A stretch of DNA of 64,000 nucleotides from positions 14,499,001 to 14,563,000 of the forward strand of contig OZ059895.1 of the NCBI GenBank assembly GCA_964057225.1, read 5' to 3'. Shown here piece by piece: positions 24,668 through 40,143 of the stretch; within the stretch, counting starts at the first letter, position 1; every line of letters begins with the position of its first letter. The notes below the pieces were generated by a model. It was not told the origin of the DNA, made no database searches, and saw only the letters and a list, made by a program, of their open reading frames with translations. This DNA comes from Auanema rhodensis (lineage: Eukaryota > Nematoda > Chromadorea > Rhabditida > Rhabditidae). The translations under genes were made by a program, and so were the position numbers.

Positions 24668-24790
24668 AGAAAAACAGGGGAGTAAAACTTTTGGTTTTCT
24701 TGAAATGTAGAAGGTCAAAGTCTACATTCATATTTAATAAAACACTATATTATATTTTTTATAAACGTAGTGCTTTCTCCATTGAGATTG
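24668..24790 (+). pseudogene. Broken tandem copy of the chemoreceptor 5' end
   Basis: This stretch aligns in direct orientation with 24911-25037, the first coding exon of the neighbouring chemoreceptor (shared GTAAAAC, TTGGTTTTCTTGAAATGT and TTTTTTATAAAC blocks). The reading frame is destroyed by substitutions and small indels. It starts about 10 bp from the mariner right end, so the duplication and the insertion may be related. Only the N-terminal portion was copied, or only that survives. Confidence 0.7.
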
Positions 24791-24881
24791 AATTTTAAAA
24801 TTCCATATGCAATTTGATTCGTGAAGCTCAAATGTCAAAGGAATTTTAAATTATTTTAAATTTTTTATAAGTAGATTATTT

Positions 24882-26247
24882 TTGTTTAATTTCTTTGCTT
24901 CTATTAAAGGAAAAGTGGAGAGTAAAACCATTGGTTTTCTTGAAATGTGCATTTTGCTAGAAGTTCAAAATGTAGATTTATATTTAATAATACAATATTT
25001 TGTATTTTTTATAAACTTAATGCTTTCCCTATTAGCATTATATGTCATAGTTTATCATTCTCCAACACAATTGACTACGTATAAATATTTTCTAATTGTT
25101 CATATAGTATGGTTAGTTAAACTATTAATTTCATTGTTAATTTCAATCATTTAAGCTTCTTTCTCCAGGATTTTGTTTTTAGTATTTGTATGTCACTAGT
25201 TATATATCCTGATATATGGGGTTTACGTCAGACAGGCTTAACATCGATGTTAGGGTTTTCTGTTAAGTCTGTTTTCTGCTTAGGAACACTCCTTGCTTTT
25301 GGTTTGCACAAATTGAAATACCTTAAACAATCGGAAATACTTGCAGAAGTTGTTGGTATCTATACACATATGTTAATATTTCGAACAAGAGCTATTATAT
25401 CAACATCACATATATTTTATTTTAATAAATACATTCATAATATAACTGTGTTACTTTCACATTCTATATGGATTGTTGCTACTTCGTATAGTTATTATGT
25501 ATTTTCAGTAGATTTTCGAGATAAATATGTCCAATTACAGGTATCACTTCTTTTTTAAGGATAGAAGGAAGGAGCTTTTCCTTTTCCTTTCCTTTTTTCT
25601 TTTATTAAGTTTAATTCTAGATTTCTAATGTATGTACTCATAGTTATGGAGAGATAGTATTGTCAAATGATGTTATGGTGGTTCCTGATTATCTAAAAGA
25701 TTTTACAATACTTCACTATTGTGTGAATTTAAGTGTTATCGCAGTTGTGTGGTCATCCATGGTGCTTGCATGTATACATACTTTACACTCATCTGGTTCT
25801 ACCTTATCTTCACGCACAAAAAAACTTCAAAAATCTCTTCTGCGAACTCTGTTTCTCCAAGTTTCTTATCTTCTTTTTCGTTTCATTTAATTTTTTTTAG
25901 TGTACTATTCCCTTAGTCTTAATGGCAGTCCCAGTCTTGACAGTGATGGTGATAAATTCACCAGGTTGTTTTAACTTAATTAGGTCCTGATACGAAATTA
26001 TAGCTTATGGTTTCATTGCTATGCTAATTTTTTCTTGTCATGGAATCGCTAATATAATTGTTCTGCTACTTGGTCATCGTGATTATAGGAAAACAGTATT
26101 TAACTGGATCAGGAGAATTTATGAAAAATCTAGTAGTATGGATATTTAAAATATTTACTTCTCATTAATTTTTACATAGATTCACCGACTCATGTTGGAG
26201 TTTCCCCAGTGCATACTGTTGGTCACGATAACATTACTTATCATTAA
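24882..26247 (+). CDS. Serpentine chemoreceptor, SRH-like
   Basis: Six exons (24882-25135, 25183-25540, 25621-25860, 25901-25964, 26004-26135, 26180-26247) join in phase to 371 aa, or 350 aa from the ATG at 24945. Seven hydrophobic segments are visible. Worm-receptor marks include TYKYFLIVHIVW after the first segment, the SSRTKKLQKSL loop before segment six, and HGIANIIVLLLGHRDYRK at the end of segment seven, which is the SRH/STR superfamily signature. Expected in the ciliary membrane of a sensory neuron, detecting an unknown ligand. The gene appears intact, unlike the decayed partial copy just upstream. The last exon is optional: without splicing at 26135 a stop follows at 26146. The exact subfamily needs a tree. 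Confidence 0.8.
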
Positions 26248-26684
26248 TGGATATATAGATATATGAAGCAAGTTTAGTTAATTTATGAGATAAATTAAAA
26301 TATAATAAATAATTGAACATTTAATTGTCTACGTAATATACAGTATATATGAAAACAACGAAAAAGGTCCATAAATAACTACAAGCCTCCAAGGCCTGCT
26401 TTGGAGATAAAATAATGCATAAAGCTCATTAAAAAAACTAAAAGTTTTTTCCTTGTATTCCTGAAGTATCTCCTTCTTTCTTTCAAAGTCAGATTATTTT
26501 ATGAAAATCGATATACTAATTGCAAACTAAAATTTAAAAAATCAATTTTATCATTTCTCTCTCAAAATAAAATAGCTGTGAAACAAAATTAATCTCAATA
26601 GATATATACCAATTTTTATTTTGTCACATGAAGCATAACAAATTACCCCTCTAAAAACATAAAAATAAATAACAAAAAAATAAA
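26248..26684. other. Intergenic between convergent genes
   Basis: AT-rich 3' flanks of the chemoreceptor (plus) and the S9 peptidase (minus). No further gene seen. Confidence 0.6.
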
Positions 26685-29336
26685 TTATTTCGGGTTGACA
26701 ATTTCAATCTAAAAAATAACTTAAATTTCTGCTTTTCTATCATGAGCTTACCTTTGATTGAACAGATGGCTCAATTCCCAAAGCTTTGCATAAGAAGTAA
26801 TAAGTTGCCTCAACACCTTCGCGAATTGCCTGAGCTCCACGGAATCCATGACCTTCGTCTAAAAATGCAAAGAGATAAGATAAACTTTAATTGAAACCTA
26901 CTTTCACAAAGCATCAAAGCTGTAGTAATTCCACGAGCTTTCAACTTTTCGTACATTTCAACACTTTGACTGACAGGAACTACCGTATCAGCAGTGCCAT
27001 GAATAAAAGCGATTGGAGTACTGAGTTTATCGATATGATTGATAGGACTACGTTCCTACAAATGAAATCCTAGTTGAAATAAAAATAGACATTCTTCTTA
27101 CCTCGTAAATATTAATTTCTTCGGGGAATTTTCCGAGAAGAGCTTCATTATATCCTTTTTCGAATTTGTGAGAGTCCTAAATAGTTACAATGCTGATGAA
27201 CTAATGAATGTAAAAACCTTAGCCAATCCTATCAAATCAGCTACACCATACATGGAAACAGCAGCCTTGAAAACATCAGAGTGTTGCAAGCAGCTGAGGA
27301 GCAGATATCTTCAATACAAACTTATTACTACAGAACATGTTCCCCATAAACACTGACCCTCCAGCTGAACTTCCTTTAATACAAATCTTATTCTCATCAA
27401 CTCTCTTCATCTTGATCAATGCTTTAGCGGCGCTGATCATATCGTTTCTATCAACTATTCCCCATTGTCTTTTCAACCTAAAATACAATATGAGGTGAAT
27501 GAATCAGTTCAATTGTAACTGACGCATGCCGGAAGGTGGAGCCATATCCGGTAGAACCACGATAGTTAACATCGAAAACAGCAAAACCTCTGCTAGTGAA
27601 GAATTGCTTTCTCAAATCTAGTCCATCTTCAGCAATAGCGGTTGGACCACCATGTCCTAACAGTACTACTGGTGGAAGTGTGCCAGCTGGAGCTTCATAG
27701 GTATTGTTCTAAAAAAAACACCAAAAAATAAAGCTCCAGAAAACACAAAACGCACATAAGGTGCATAGTATAACCCGGTAACAAATACATCGTCAGATGG
27801 GAAAGTAATGGTTTCAGGTGTTGAAATATCGAACTGATTTAGCATTTCTTCACTCATGGCAGTTCTGATTTCGGTGACATCAGTCTAGACAATGCGAATT
27901 TATCGACCAAGTCAGAGAAAATCCGGTAAAAACCTTTGAACCGTCAAAAACAATTTTCAATAATGTGCAAGCCTTTTTTGGTCCATATGCAATACAATAA
28001 ACAGTATTGTTACCAACAAGATTGATGTGTGAGAACACAGTGAACGACTCAATTTCTAAAGAGCGTACTGTTCTATCACTGTGAACCATGATCTGGGACC
28101 CCATACGGAACACCTAAAGTAAAAATTGAAGAGATATCTCAATCATCATACTAACAGTAACATCTCCATTAGTGGCAAAACGACTATCCCCAAATTGCCA
28201 AAGAGGATACCCAATCTCTTCAGTTGAAGGATACAAGTTTGTTTCTATGCCTGCAATAAAACATAGGATCGCGTATATTACAAACAACTATCATACGTTC
28301 AGGGTCATTCATATCAATGCTATATAGATTCCATTGGCCTGAAGCATCATGAGATAGGTATAAACTACCATTTGGAGACCATGTACCGCATTGATAATTG
28401 ATCTAGACATCTAAGGTTTACGAAAATATAGTCGCGATAGTTACGTTTTTGCCAACTCCTGATTTGATAACTTCGTGCTCACGGACTGCTCCTTCCTCAG
28501 TTATCCGTCCAACTTTAATAGTAGTTTCATCCCAAGGCTATACATAACAAATAAGCTCAAGCAGTGAAAAATTAAGAAAACCATATTGATATCGTTCCAC
28601 TCCATCCAAGAAATCTTGGAGCCATCATGAGAAACTCTTGGATAAGCATAAAAGTCGGCTCCAGAAGCCTAAAATATAGAAAATGTGAAACGTAGTTCTT
28701 ATTCTGCATATCTAGTTCTCACCACAATCTCATGCTTTTTCGTTTTTCTATCAATAGAAATCAATAGATTATCAACTTCATGTTCGCCCTTGTGAACTTC
28801 GTGAACGCAGAACACATGGCTGGGAGTTACGGAGAAATCCGCGAATCTATATTAAACACAAAGAAGTTCCTTGTCATTGAAACCCTGTTTACCTCTTTTT
28901 ACCCTTTTCCCCGGAAGCCAAAAGTGTAGGAGGAGCAGTTGGTGCCAATTGTTCGTATAAGCCATCGTTCGTGGAATACACGACTCCTCCTCCAGGAATT
29001 ATACCAAATGAACCGCCACCATATTCGTGAACTAAACACCAACATTCTCCGGAAACCCGATATTGAAAACAATCAGACCACTAGTCTGAACAGATTGATC
29101 AGGAGCCCATCTTTGACGGTCACCCTCTCCTTGAAAGTATAACTCTTTGCGGCCCGCAAAACCTTGTTCAACATAGAATACCCCATCTGAAACCTTTGTT
29201 TAACTCCGAAAAATAACGCGTCCACACCTTTATTAGTTAAAAGTTCGGTAATTCCTTTACAGTTTCCCTGAGAGAAAACTTCTGGAGTGATATTACTGAC
29301 CCAGCTCCCGAAAGAAGCAATCTTTTTTGAGGCCAT
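26685..29336 (-). CDS. S9-family (prolyl oligopeptidase-like) serine peptidase
   Basis: Seventeen exons in consistent phase give 641 aa, the usual length for acyl-aminoacyl-peptidase-type S9 enzymes. The N-terminal half is the beta-propeller gate, with blade-like repeats such as [23 protein letters not shown] and ISWMEWND. The C-terminal alpha/beta hydrolase has GHGGPTAI as oxyanion region and [11 protein letters not shown]. The catalytic triad is Ser489 in GSSAGG, Asp570 in HGTADTVVP and His602 in EGHGF. No signal peptide is seen, so a cytosolic enzyme trimming short peptides is likely. The ATG at 29336 ([12 protein letters not shown]) fits the family. It lies 270 bp downstream of the ALDH7 gene on the same strand, so an operon is possible. 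A trans-splice site was not identified. Confidence 0.85.
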
Positions 29337-29606
29337 TCTGATGCCAATATATGCACAGATTCTATTCAGCTTAGATAAAGAACAGAAATTGTGAAAAGGC
29401 AAATGACCGGTTAATATCTCAGAAATTATAATTCTGCGTGTGCAACAGATAAAAAAAAGAAACTAGAAATTATTGAAATATATTATTGGAAATATCTAAA
29501 ACGATATGACTAAAGGTTGTTGAAAACAACAACAAAAACAAAACATTATTATTTAGACATGGACCTTGCAATAAAAATGCAAATATTTCATTGTATATCA
29601 TAAGAT

Positions 29607-31672
<2,066 letters not shown>

Positions 31673-32654
31673 TGTGCCTGAAGCGGGGCAGGGGTAAAGA
31701 CACCAATCCAAAAGGGGACAGAGTTATCGGACAGAAATTAAAAGGACTTTTTTTCCAAAATCCTACTTTGTTTGCCCACGTGACAATAGAAAGAATTTCT
31801 GTTAGGGGTTTCAAGTGAGATTTATCTTAATCGATAACTGAATGCAAAAAAAGCACTACAATGGGATTTAAAAAAGCAAACACAAGCGTAACAAAAAGAA
31901 ACATTATAAACAAAATGTTTACAGCAGAGACGTTTAAGAGAGCACAAATAAACAAAAACACTGATAGATGTAACGCTGTCGATCACCTATCTTTAAAGTT
32001 TAAAAAAAAAATTCAAGGACATAGACTTTCCAGGCGAGACCTATTGGATTTGAAAAAACTGAAACCACAGCGCTGGCAGTGTGCAGTTTCTCTCAAGGTT
32101 CGCCAAGTTTTAATAACCGGTACTGATTTCTTTGCCTTGCGTTTTGATTACTGATAACATCTAACCAAGAAATCAAAAGATAATTTTAGTTTTATGACTT
32201 CTTCTCTGAGCAAATATAAAGAATATCAACATTTAATTGAGTTCGAAACGGTTTATAAAAATACAAAAAACACAGAAACCAATTAATAATTTCACACAAT
32301 TAGATTGCAAAATATATAAAAATAATAATAATAATAATAATTTAACGTATTGGAATGAAGTTTATATTTTTAGAACAATTTGCTGAAACAAAAATCATGT
32401 CAACCGATAAATATGGAGTATAAAGACGAGGATATGCACAAGCTAAGACACCTAGTTTGAACAGGTAGTATGATAATATAAGCTTATGTATGTATGATGA
32501 ATAAAGTTTGGGAACTACGAATTTTTAAAACGTGTATAAATAAGTATAAATCGTCGCCATATATACTGATAGGAATGAAAACGTAAAACCCGTCCAGCTA
32601 TAGCACTCTCCCGCTAACGAATGTTAATTTTTAAAAATTATATGTACCGTATTC
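31673..32654. other. Gap between alh-9 and pde-2, with an unproven open frame
   Basis: Should hold the alh-9 promoter and the pde-2 3' end. A plus-strand frame of 97 codons (31861-32151) is basic and partly protein-like (RLSRRDLLDLKKLKPQRW) but has no clear splice partners or homology visible to me, so it is not called as a gene. Confidence 0.45.
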
Positions 32655-35600
32655 TTATCGGCTAGATCTGCTGGTTGCTTCTCTCTAAAAAAATAATTTA
32701 GTTTTGTCAGGAGCCAAAAACGCATTACTTCCTCTTTATCGCTTTCAGCTACTGCATTGAGGACTTCATCTTCTAGTGCTTTGTCCCTCAAATACTCCAA
32801 GCTACAGCCAGATCTCTTCTTGTTCTTTAATATTACATCTAAGGCTTTCCAGCATTTTCTGTTATGAGAAATTGCACGATATGTAGAGATTCCTTCTGGA
32901 ACTAATTTTGAGAGCATCCTAGAAACAGTTACATCATCATTGTTAAATCTTCTAGTGGACTTACTCAAAAACAGGGAGAGCTACGTCATCCATAAACTCT
33001 AATTGAATCTTAGGGACATTGGCACGCTCACGGTCCATCATCTCCAGGGGTTCACTTCCGTTCTGCTTTTCCATATCTCCTTGGGAGAAAAATTCGCGGT
33101 AAATATTTTCCTGAAAAAATTAAAGAATAATAATGGCTGATCAAACAGCACTCACCGCAATAGCTTTTGAATTACTGAAATCTTTTGATTGATCGGATAA
33201 ATCGCTAGCTGTCATTAACAAACACATGAAGAGATATCGATGATCGTGGCTCATGTAATTATATCCTATATCACAAATTACTATATGATAATCAAAGATT
33301 GCAACCAACGCACCTCCGACCATTTCTTTGATTCGTCCCAACTTTTGGAGGTGGGCAGAAATATCGGTCGCAAGAATAATATCCCGTATATGATTCATAA
33401 CACGTTGGTATTGAGTTCGAGTTAACTGGTCTAATATGTTGCAGTTTTTGTCCTGAAACATGCATATAAAGATTAGAAAGAAAAAAAATATATACCCTGA
33501 GGATGGTAACTGTTTGAGCATAGTGGTGTCGTTCCAGCACACTGCCTTCACTTGAGTATAATTGGGCCAAGGGAGTGTTCTAAGCATATACAACTTTATT
33601 AAACATCCCGCCACTAAGACTAGTTACCGTCTGCACTTGGAAATTATTGCTAGTTCCTCTGTGGTCGATATCATGACAGAGGCATGCAATGAGCAACGAC
33701 AGACGCTCCATTTCATCCAGACCTACACAATGAGGAACAATAAAGAGAGACAGCAAAAAACAATAACATACCATGGCGAACGGCTTGTGTTCTTAATGTC
33801 AGCCAACAAAAATGTGCGACGGCAAAAGCATGAGACCAGTTATGGTAAGGAACCTAAATAATTCAGATAATGTCAAAGAGCACAAGATGAGAACTAATGT
33901 ACTTACATCACGATATCCGTTAGCAACGCGAAGTATAAAGTTTGCAAGAGTCCTTTGATTGATACGATAAAGCTTTAAGAAGCCTAGATCCTGAAAAACA
34001 AAAATTTTGCATATGAAAATTATGATGAATAAAGCAAAGATTAAGGTCGTCGTAGTTTTTTTTTCAATGAACTCGTATAACTACAAGCACTAATTCATGA
34101 AAATAATAAGAGGTATAGAGAAGTTGACCGAATATCTTTCTCTCCATTTCATGCAAGTAATAATAATGAAAGATAATAATCATTTGACTGCAGAAAACTT
34201 TGAATAAATTGTGTGAAAAATAGCTCTATTGCTCATTCAGTATCCTGATAAACAACCCTCTACCCTTACATGTGCTACGACTATCATCTCATAAAGAAGA
34301 AGCGACTAATGGCTCCGCTTCGAGCTGATCGACACATAATCACAAAATGCAAAAAATCACCTCAAACATCGTCATCGCCGCGGCAGCATATTCGAATGAA
34401 TTTCCAATAATTCTCGGAACAAACGAAAATCGATCGAACCGAGGATGCCAGGCTTCCCAATATTTTATTTCTGCTGTCGATAGTGCTTCAACTTCTTTCG
34501 GATTTATCTGCAAGAAAATTAAATTAACCTCAAAATAGAGAAAATGGAGTACTTACCATATATGGGCTGTTTTTGATAACCCATTCGCTTGCCATATGGG
34601 TGCGACGTTGCGCTTCCTGTACTTTGCGGTAAAGAAGGCACTGAAAAAGGAAAAATGACCTGATGGAATAGAATATCATGAATGTCAAAAATCAGAAGCA
34701 CTCTTTTCAGTTTTCAATGCATACAAAATTTGGTCTCAGAACAACACAGGCCGTTGGGAAAGTCGAAGTCTCCAAAAGCAATCTGGAGACTTCGTTTGGA
34801 CTTGAATTTCCAAAATATATGAACGAGAGTTCATAAAGTAGGTCACGAATATACTTATATGTCAATTTTTAAAAATGGTATTGACAACAAGATGTTGTTT
34901 TAAATAATATTGTTAGTTTTCTTCATTTCGTGGCGTCGGTGATGACATAATACTAGCACTGGTGGCGAAAATATCACAAATTCATAAAAAAATCTCAAAA
35001 AACATATTATGAGCCGAAAAATTGAACAAAAGAAAGAATTTAGAAGTTAGCGCAAAAAAATAAAGTTTACACGACAAGAACAACCTAGACATCAACTGAT
35101 TGAATCAAATTGGCTGTTGTTGAGCACTTACAACTATTCTTCCCAGGCGGTTACGGAAAATTCGGAGAAGTCCACGAAGCAGAGCTTGAGTTCTACCACG
35201 TAACTGATGATGATAGGACATATGTAAGGTCTTACTTTCGGACTACGTTGTCGCAGAAAAGAAGGAAGCCACCGAAAAGCTGAGTGATGAAACAAAGTAA
35301 TTCGGGAACCAGTGGAGAACATATCGATGTTGTTAAACAAATCACGAACTATGTAAACAGTGGGTGGTCGGGTTATAAAAGTGATGAGCCACGTCATTCT
35401 CAGAAGTCAAAAATAATTTTTAGACGGTGATGGTTAACCAATAATTTATATTATATATTATAATAAAAGCAAAGGGAAAACCAGGATAGTATGCATAGAC
35501 TCCAGAGAAATGAATGAGAAAAATCGAAAAAAGGCGAGAAATAATAGTAAAACTCACATGCGATAGACTAGTAGCGCAGAATACAGCAAAAGTTCTAGCC

Positions 35601-38600
35601 TTTTGCTCGTCGTAACGTGTGAATCCAGATTTTCCTTCTTTGTTGCAAAGTTCAACTACACCAACAAATGTACCTAAAATCACACTTTTTTAGAGAAAAC
35701 AACTACTGTGCCAGCATGATTATCTCCATCAACTATGCGATAATCAACACACCATCACTATGAAAGGGAAAGAGACATCAAATAGAAAAAATCACAATGA
35801 TCGTGATGAACGCGTGTGCAGAGCGAAACACTTTTTTGAAACAATCTGGGTCGAAAAAAAACAGTAAGCTTAAGTTTTATGCCGATTAGAGGGGCGATGC
35901 AAGAGGAAAAAAATGAACAAAGAAGGAAGAAAAGAAGAAAGGCGAAAGGGGGGAAAGTGAGAAAGAGAGTAGGAGCTCTGATAACAAAATTGCGTAAGGC
36001 TGTTACTCCTTGGAGAGACCAACAAGCCTCATTCCACGGGACAGCAGGCCAATAGAAGAAAAAGATTAACGAGACAAATGAACACATAAGCCCCATAAGA
36101 CAGTTGTACTCGATGTCAATATCCTGAATAGCCTTGAAACCACGCGGTTTGTTGTAAAAGGCGTGAAAGGAGACGACATGATGTTAATCATCTTTTAAAC
36201 TGACCACGAAACGAGGCAGTCGAGAAAGCTCCGAAAATGAAATCATCCAACCCATGAGCAGTATTTTCAGAAACGCATAGATTAGAAAGAAGGGGAAACA
36301 GAGAAAAAAAGAACAAAAGACGACGAACGGAACCCATGAGCATAACATGCAAGTGAAAGAGATGGAGAGGAATCGAGAAGAGGGCACAAAGTGGGAGGAG
36401 GAAGTAGAAGAAGAGAAGTATGTATGCATGTATGGGTGGCAAGTAGCAAAAGGAAAAAGCTGACTACTTGGTCCTACTCTTCTCGTACCCCTCCTCAGAC
36501 GTCTCCAATCGCTGCTGTCGGCGGCGGCGCCAACGACAGAAACTTCTGAGCGCCTTCCAAATGGCATAAACTGAATGAAAATAAAATGTAATTATGCTTG
36601 GCTCAGCCCATTTTGCTCGTCGGGGGCACAAATAGAACAGATGAAAAAACATAGCGTTCAAAGGTAAAACTCGGCACAACACGGGGTGGCGGTTATATAC
36701 AAAGAACAGTAAAAGAATCGTTCGTCTGATAAGAAATGACAATGAAAGAAATCAATAAAAAAGTGTAATCACATAATTGAAATCGAACGCAACCAGATGC
36801 CGACATACATATAGATTCATCATATATGACCTAATGCTGCTGGTGTGGCTGTATGCAACAGCAGTGATCATGCCGTTACAGCTGATGAACTTCAATTACC
36901 TATTACTAGAAGCAAGTAATGATTCGGAAATTGGAGATCGAGCAACTTTCGACACGAACTCAGAAATTAGAAGGTTTTTTATTTGGAGAAAAACAAGAGG
37001 AGCACATTCTATTATAGGCTTCAGTGCGGAGTAAAAAACAACGAGAGTTAGAGAAAATGAGAATTCGAAGTCAAAACCCGTACCCATCCGTTCGCCCATC
37101 TCAATATCTCTGATGAACAAATGATTTGAAAAATTGAAGCATGTGCTCCTAAAGCTATCCAGAAATCTCGTCATCGTCATTCACCTCACTCTCTATCATC
37201 ACGCGGAAAAAAAAGGATGAGACAAGTGGAAGAAAGGGAAAACGAGGAGGAGGAGGAAGAAGAGGAGGAAGAGGAGGAGGAGGAGTAGGAGTAGGAGTAG
37301 GAGTAGGAGTAGGAGTAGGAGTAGGAGTAGGAGTAGGAGGAGGAGGAGGAGGAGGAGGAAGAGGAGGAGGATGAACGAGAGAAGAAGAAAGCTGTAAGGA
37401 AAACGAAAGAGACGAGAGAAAGTGAGAGGGAAATAGACGTTGTTGATAAGTTGCAGTTAATCGCTCATTCACTTCAAGCTTCTGACCAGCATGAAAATCA
37501 ATAGAGAAGGATGAGAGAGAAAAGAAACGAAGGGAGTAATCCCCGGCATCTGTTCTATCCAATAACTAGGGGTGGTGGCAATAGAATGAAATGGAAAAGA
37601 TGGGCCGCCAATAAAAATGGTCAGCGACAACTAGCGCAGAAACGGAAGCAGTTGCCAAATTAGAAGAGCATTATTTCTGAAAAGCTTTGTAACTGTTTCA
37701 ATTGCTGTTGACGCACCGAGCACTCTTATTTTGCAGTCACTGCAATCTCAGAATTGAAGCGTTTTTGAAAAGCTATATAAATGGTAAAATGTAGAAAAGG
37801 AATGAAAAAATGAACACTGAACCGCAGGTACATTATCAGATGCAGAGGCAGCACAGCTACCTGAGGAGCAGACAGGGCAAGAAAGAAACAAAGAACAAGC
37901 TATGAGTGAGGGTGGTCGAGGTATTTTAGAAACAAGTCAACTCTCACCAATGACATAAACAACCCCACCCTCAAAACTAAAAATTTAAAAACGACAGATA
38001 AAAAATGCAAGTACTCTGTGTAGCACTTCTTCATCAACATCGTCATCTTATTAGATTTCGATCTATAATCATACAACTTCATCTCAGTGAACTTTAGGCA
38101 TAAAATCAAAAAAGTAAATGCGATCAAGAGCTCATGCATCGAGAACATCTCACTAAGTTGGTAACGGGCAAAACTTAGGAGGGAACAAGCTATCATGATA
38201 GTGGACTATAAAAATCTATTATTTTCCAGTCCCAAAATTCCAATTTTAAACTATAAGTGATGGCGTGATGAGATAGTGAGAAATTAATTCACACATTCGA
38301 AGTCAAAAAAAGAAAAGAAGAAGAGGACTAACCTGCATTGTCAATTATAGGGAAGCAGAGAATGTTTCTGGTATGGAAGCCTGTCACTTCATCCACGTGT
38401 GTATAGAAAAATGGACAACTAAAAACAAACAGGTTTCTGTTCCAGCTTCGTATTTTAACAAAAGAAAAAATCTACTTTCATGGCAAGATAAACAGTCAAT
38501 CGATAAACATATCTTTGAGAAATATGATTTTTATAATAATTAAATCAGCGCTTCGTTAGCAAATTACTGTGGGACCCAAATGTCCCCTCCACTAAATTCT

Positions 38601-38751
38601 ATTAGCAGCCTCAGAACAGCATAATCACCCTTTCGAGACGCGACCGCTTAATGATCCGGCAAAAAAAGAAGCTTCCCTTTCGTCTCTATCTATGCTCTCT
38701 CTTCCTATCTCTTTCTCTCTCTCTATCTCTCTCTTCCTATCTCTTTTTCTC

Positions 38752-38817
<66 letters not shown>

Positions 38818-40143
38818 TCTTTCACTGGCTATCCAGTCGAGTTATCTCTTCACCTCCCCCTTTATCTTTCTTACGTATTCAGAGTTTTGCTTGATGTAAA
38901 CTTGCTGAAGCTCAGGAAAAGCTCAAAACTATATTCATATGTCACAAGCTATCACCTGCTTCTTATCAGGCTCATAATAATATGCCGTCATTTTGAAATA
39001 TTTATAGCAATTTCACCACTGCTAAGACAACACCTTGACTTGACACACACATACACACACACATACATACACACTTACACACTTATATGTGTATATAGAC
39101 TTAGAAAGCTTGCAAACCATAAAATATTTCAAAAACTGAGAGAATTTGAAATAATTTTAACATTAACTCGTCAGGAATACCCACCACACAGGTTTCTCGT
39201 AATACCAGAAATGTCATACAAACTAACCAGATCATATTTATTTCCGCTTTTCTCTTTTTATTTCAAAAAAAAAAGAAGAAGAGAAATTCTTACCGGTTTA
39301 CATCACGAACATTCATCATGGTTCTCGTTGTAGCCACACGACCCACGACACCTTTATCCATTGGCAAACGAATTTCTTTTAGATTTTCAGCTTTATCAAA
39401 TACTTTAGTCACCAACTCCTTGTTTTCTTTGTCTAACAAGAACAATGAGCATCTGAAACTCGAAAAATTTAGAAAGAACGCAAATGAATGTTGTTTAAAA
39501 CGAAGATGGCACTACAGTGCAATCATTCGAAAGCTCAATCTATACTATGAGTAATGTTAATAAACTTAGATATCTTTTTCACAGCTCATAATAATAAGGT
39601 GAGAAAATAAAAATGATAACAACATTTAAAATACGAATAGATATTAAAAAAAAAGAATTGCTTACGTTTCAGCTTTGATGATGCTTTTAGCTTCGTGTGC
39701 AATGGATTGTATCAAGCTCTTCAAATCTTCTGAATGATATAGCATTCGATGATACACACCAGGTGAAACTGAGCGCTCTCTGGTAGTTGGGGACGTGGAT
39801 GGCTGAAATGAGAGGTACCGTCATAGTTGTTTGAAAATGACTGCTTCATCGCGTCGACGAGCGCAAAGAATGTTAGGACATCGTCATAATCATCACATCG
39901 TGATAAACGTCATCACTTCTTATCATAAATTCTTCCCCATATGTGAGAACGAGAACTACAATGACCATGAAATCCGGAAGTACCTACCTTAGCATTCTGC
40001 ATGATCAGCAATGGTTGAACATCTTCGGTACGTACTTTCAAAGGTGGATGAGAAGCTTTTCGCCAAACGGGTCCACTAGTTGATTGCAGAGGAAGAGAAC
40101 CAAGATGAGGGCTAGAGTTACGTCGTAACTCTACCATTGACAT
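32655..40143 (-). CDS. pde-2: PDE2-type cyclic nucleotide phosphodiesterase
   Basis: Sixteen exons in consistent phase give 614 aa from the ATG at 40143. Residues about 95-235 form one GAF domain ([47 protein letters not shown]), closest to GAF-B of PDE2A. The class I catalytic domain has HNWSH (H327, H331), HDIDHRGT (H367, D368, H371) and [10 protein letters not shown] (D478) as metal ligands, plus PDE2-like ALYSSEGSV- and FFSQGD-type motifs. PDE2 enzymes hydrolyse cAMP and cGMP and are stimulated by cGMP binding to a GAF domain. The family normally has two GAF domains; I see no GAF-A, so upstream exons may be missing or this line lost it. The exon reaches 40151 with a good TTTCAG acceptor, so a longer 5' form is likely. 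Two introns are long (917 and 2659 bp). Confidence 0.88.
35674..38332 (-). other. Long intron of pde-2
   Basis: A 2659-bp intron between the two halves of the GAF domain, far above the local norm. It contains a purine-rich tract (37.25-37.38 kb) and several stop-poor frames that do not join to the gene. A frame at about 36.07-36.18 kb on the minus strand ([16 protein letters not shown]) could be an alternative first exon, but the phases do not fit. Confidence 0.7.
37253..37376 (+). repeat. Purine-rich GGA / GTAGGA repeat tract
   Basis: GGA and GAA triplets flank about nine GTAGGA hexamers. Almost all purine on the plus strand, pyrimidine on the transcribed sense strand of pde-2. Confidence 0.9.
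38752..38814. repeat. (CT)n microsatellite in a pde-2 intron
   Basis: About 60 bp of CT, preceded by degenerate CTCTAT units from 38694. Confidence 0.9.

Noticed and set aside
31861-32154. 97-codon basic open frame between alh-9 and pde-2
   Set aside because: Partly protein-like, but no acceptor/donor pairs in phase and no recognisable family. Kept only as a note in the gap entry.
35134-35397. 87-codon minus frame inside a pde-2 intron
   Set aside because: The flanking exons join directly in phase, and the frame does not continue the GAF or catalytic domain.
36184-37562. Several 80-135-codon minus frames including a proline/threonine repeat
   Set aside because: Intronic and caused by purine-rich tracts; none joins to pde-2.
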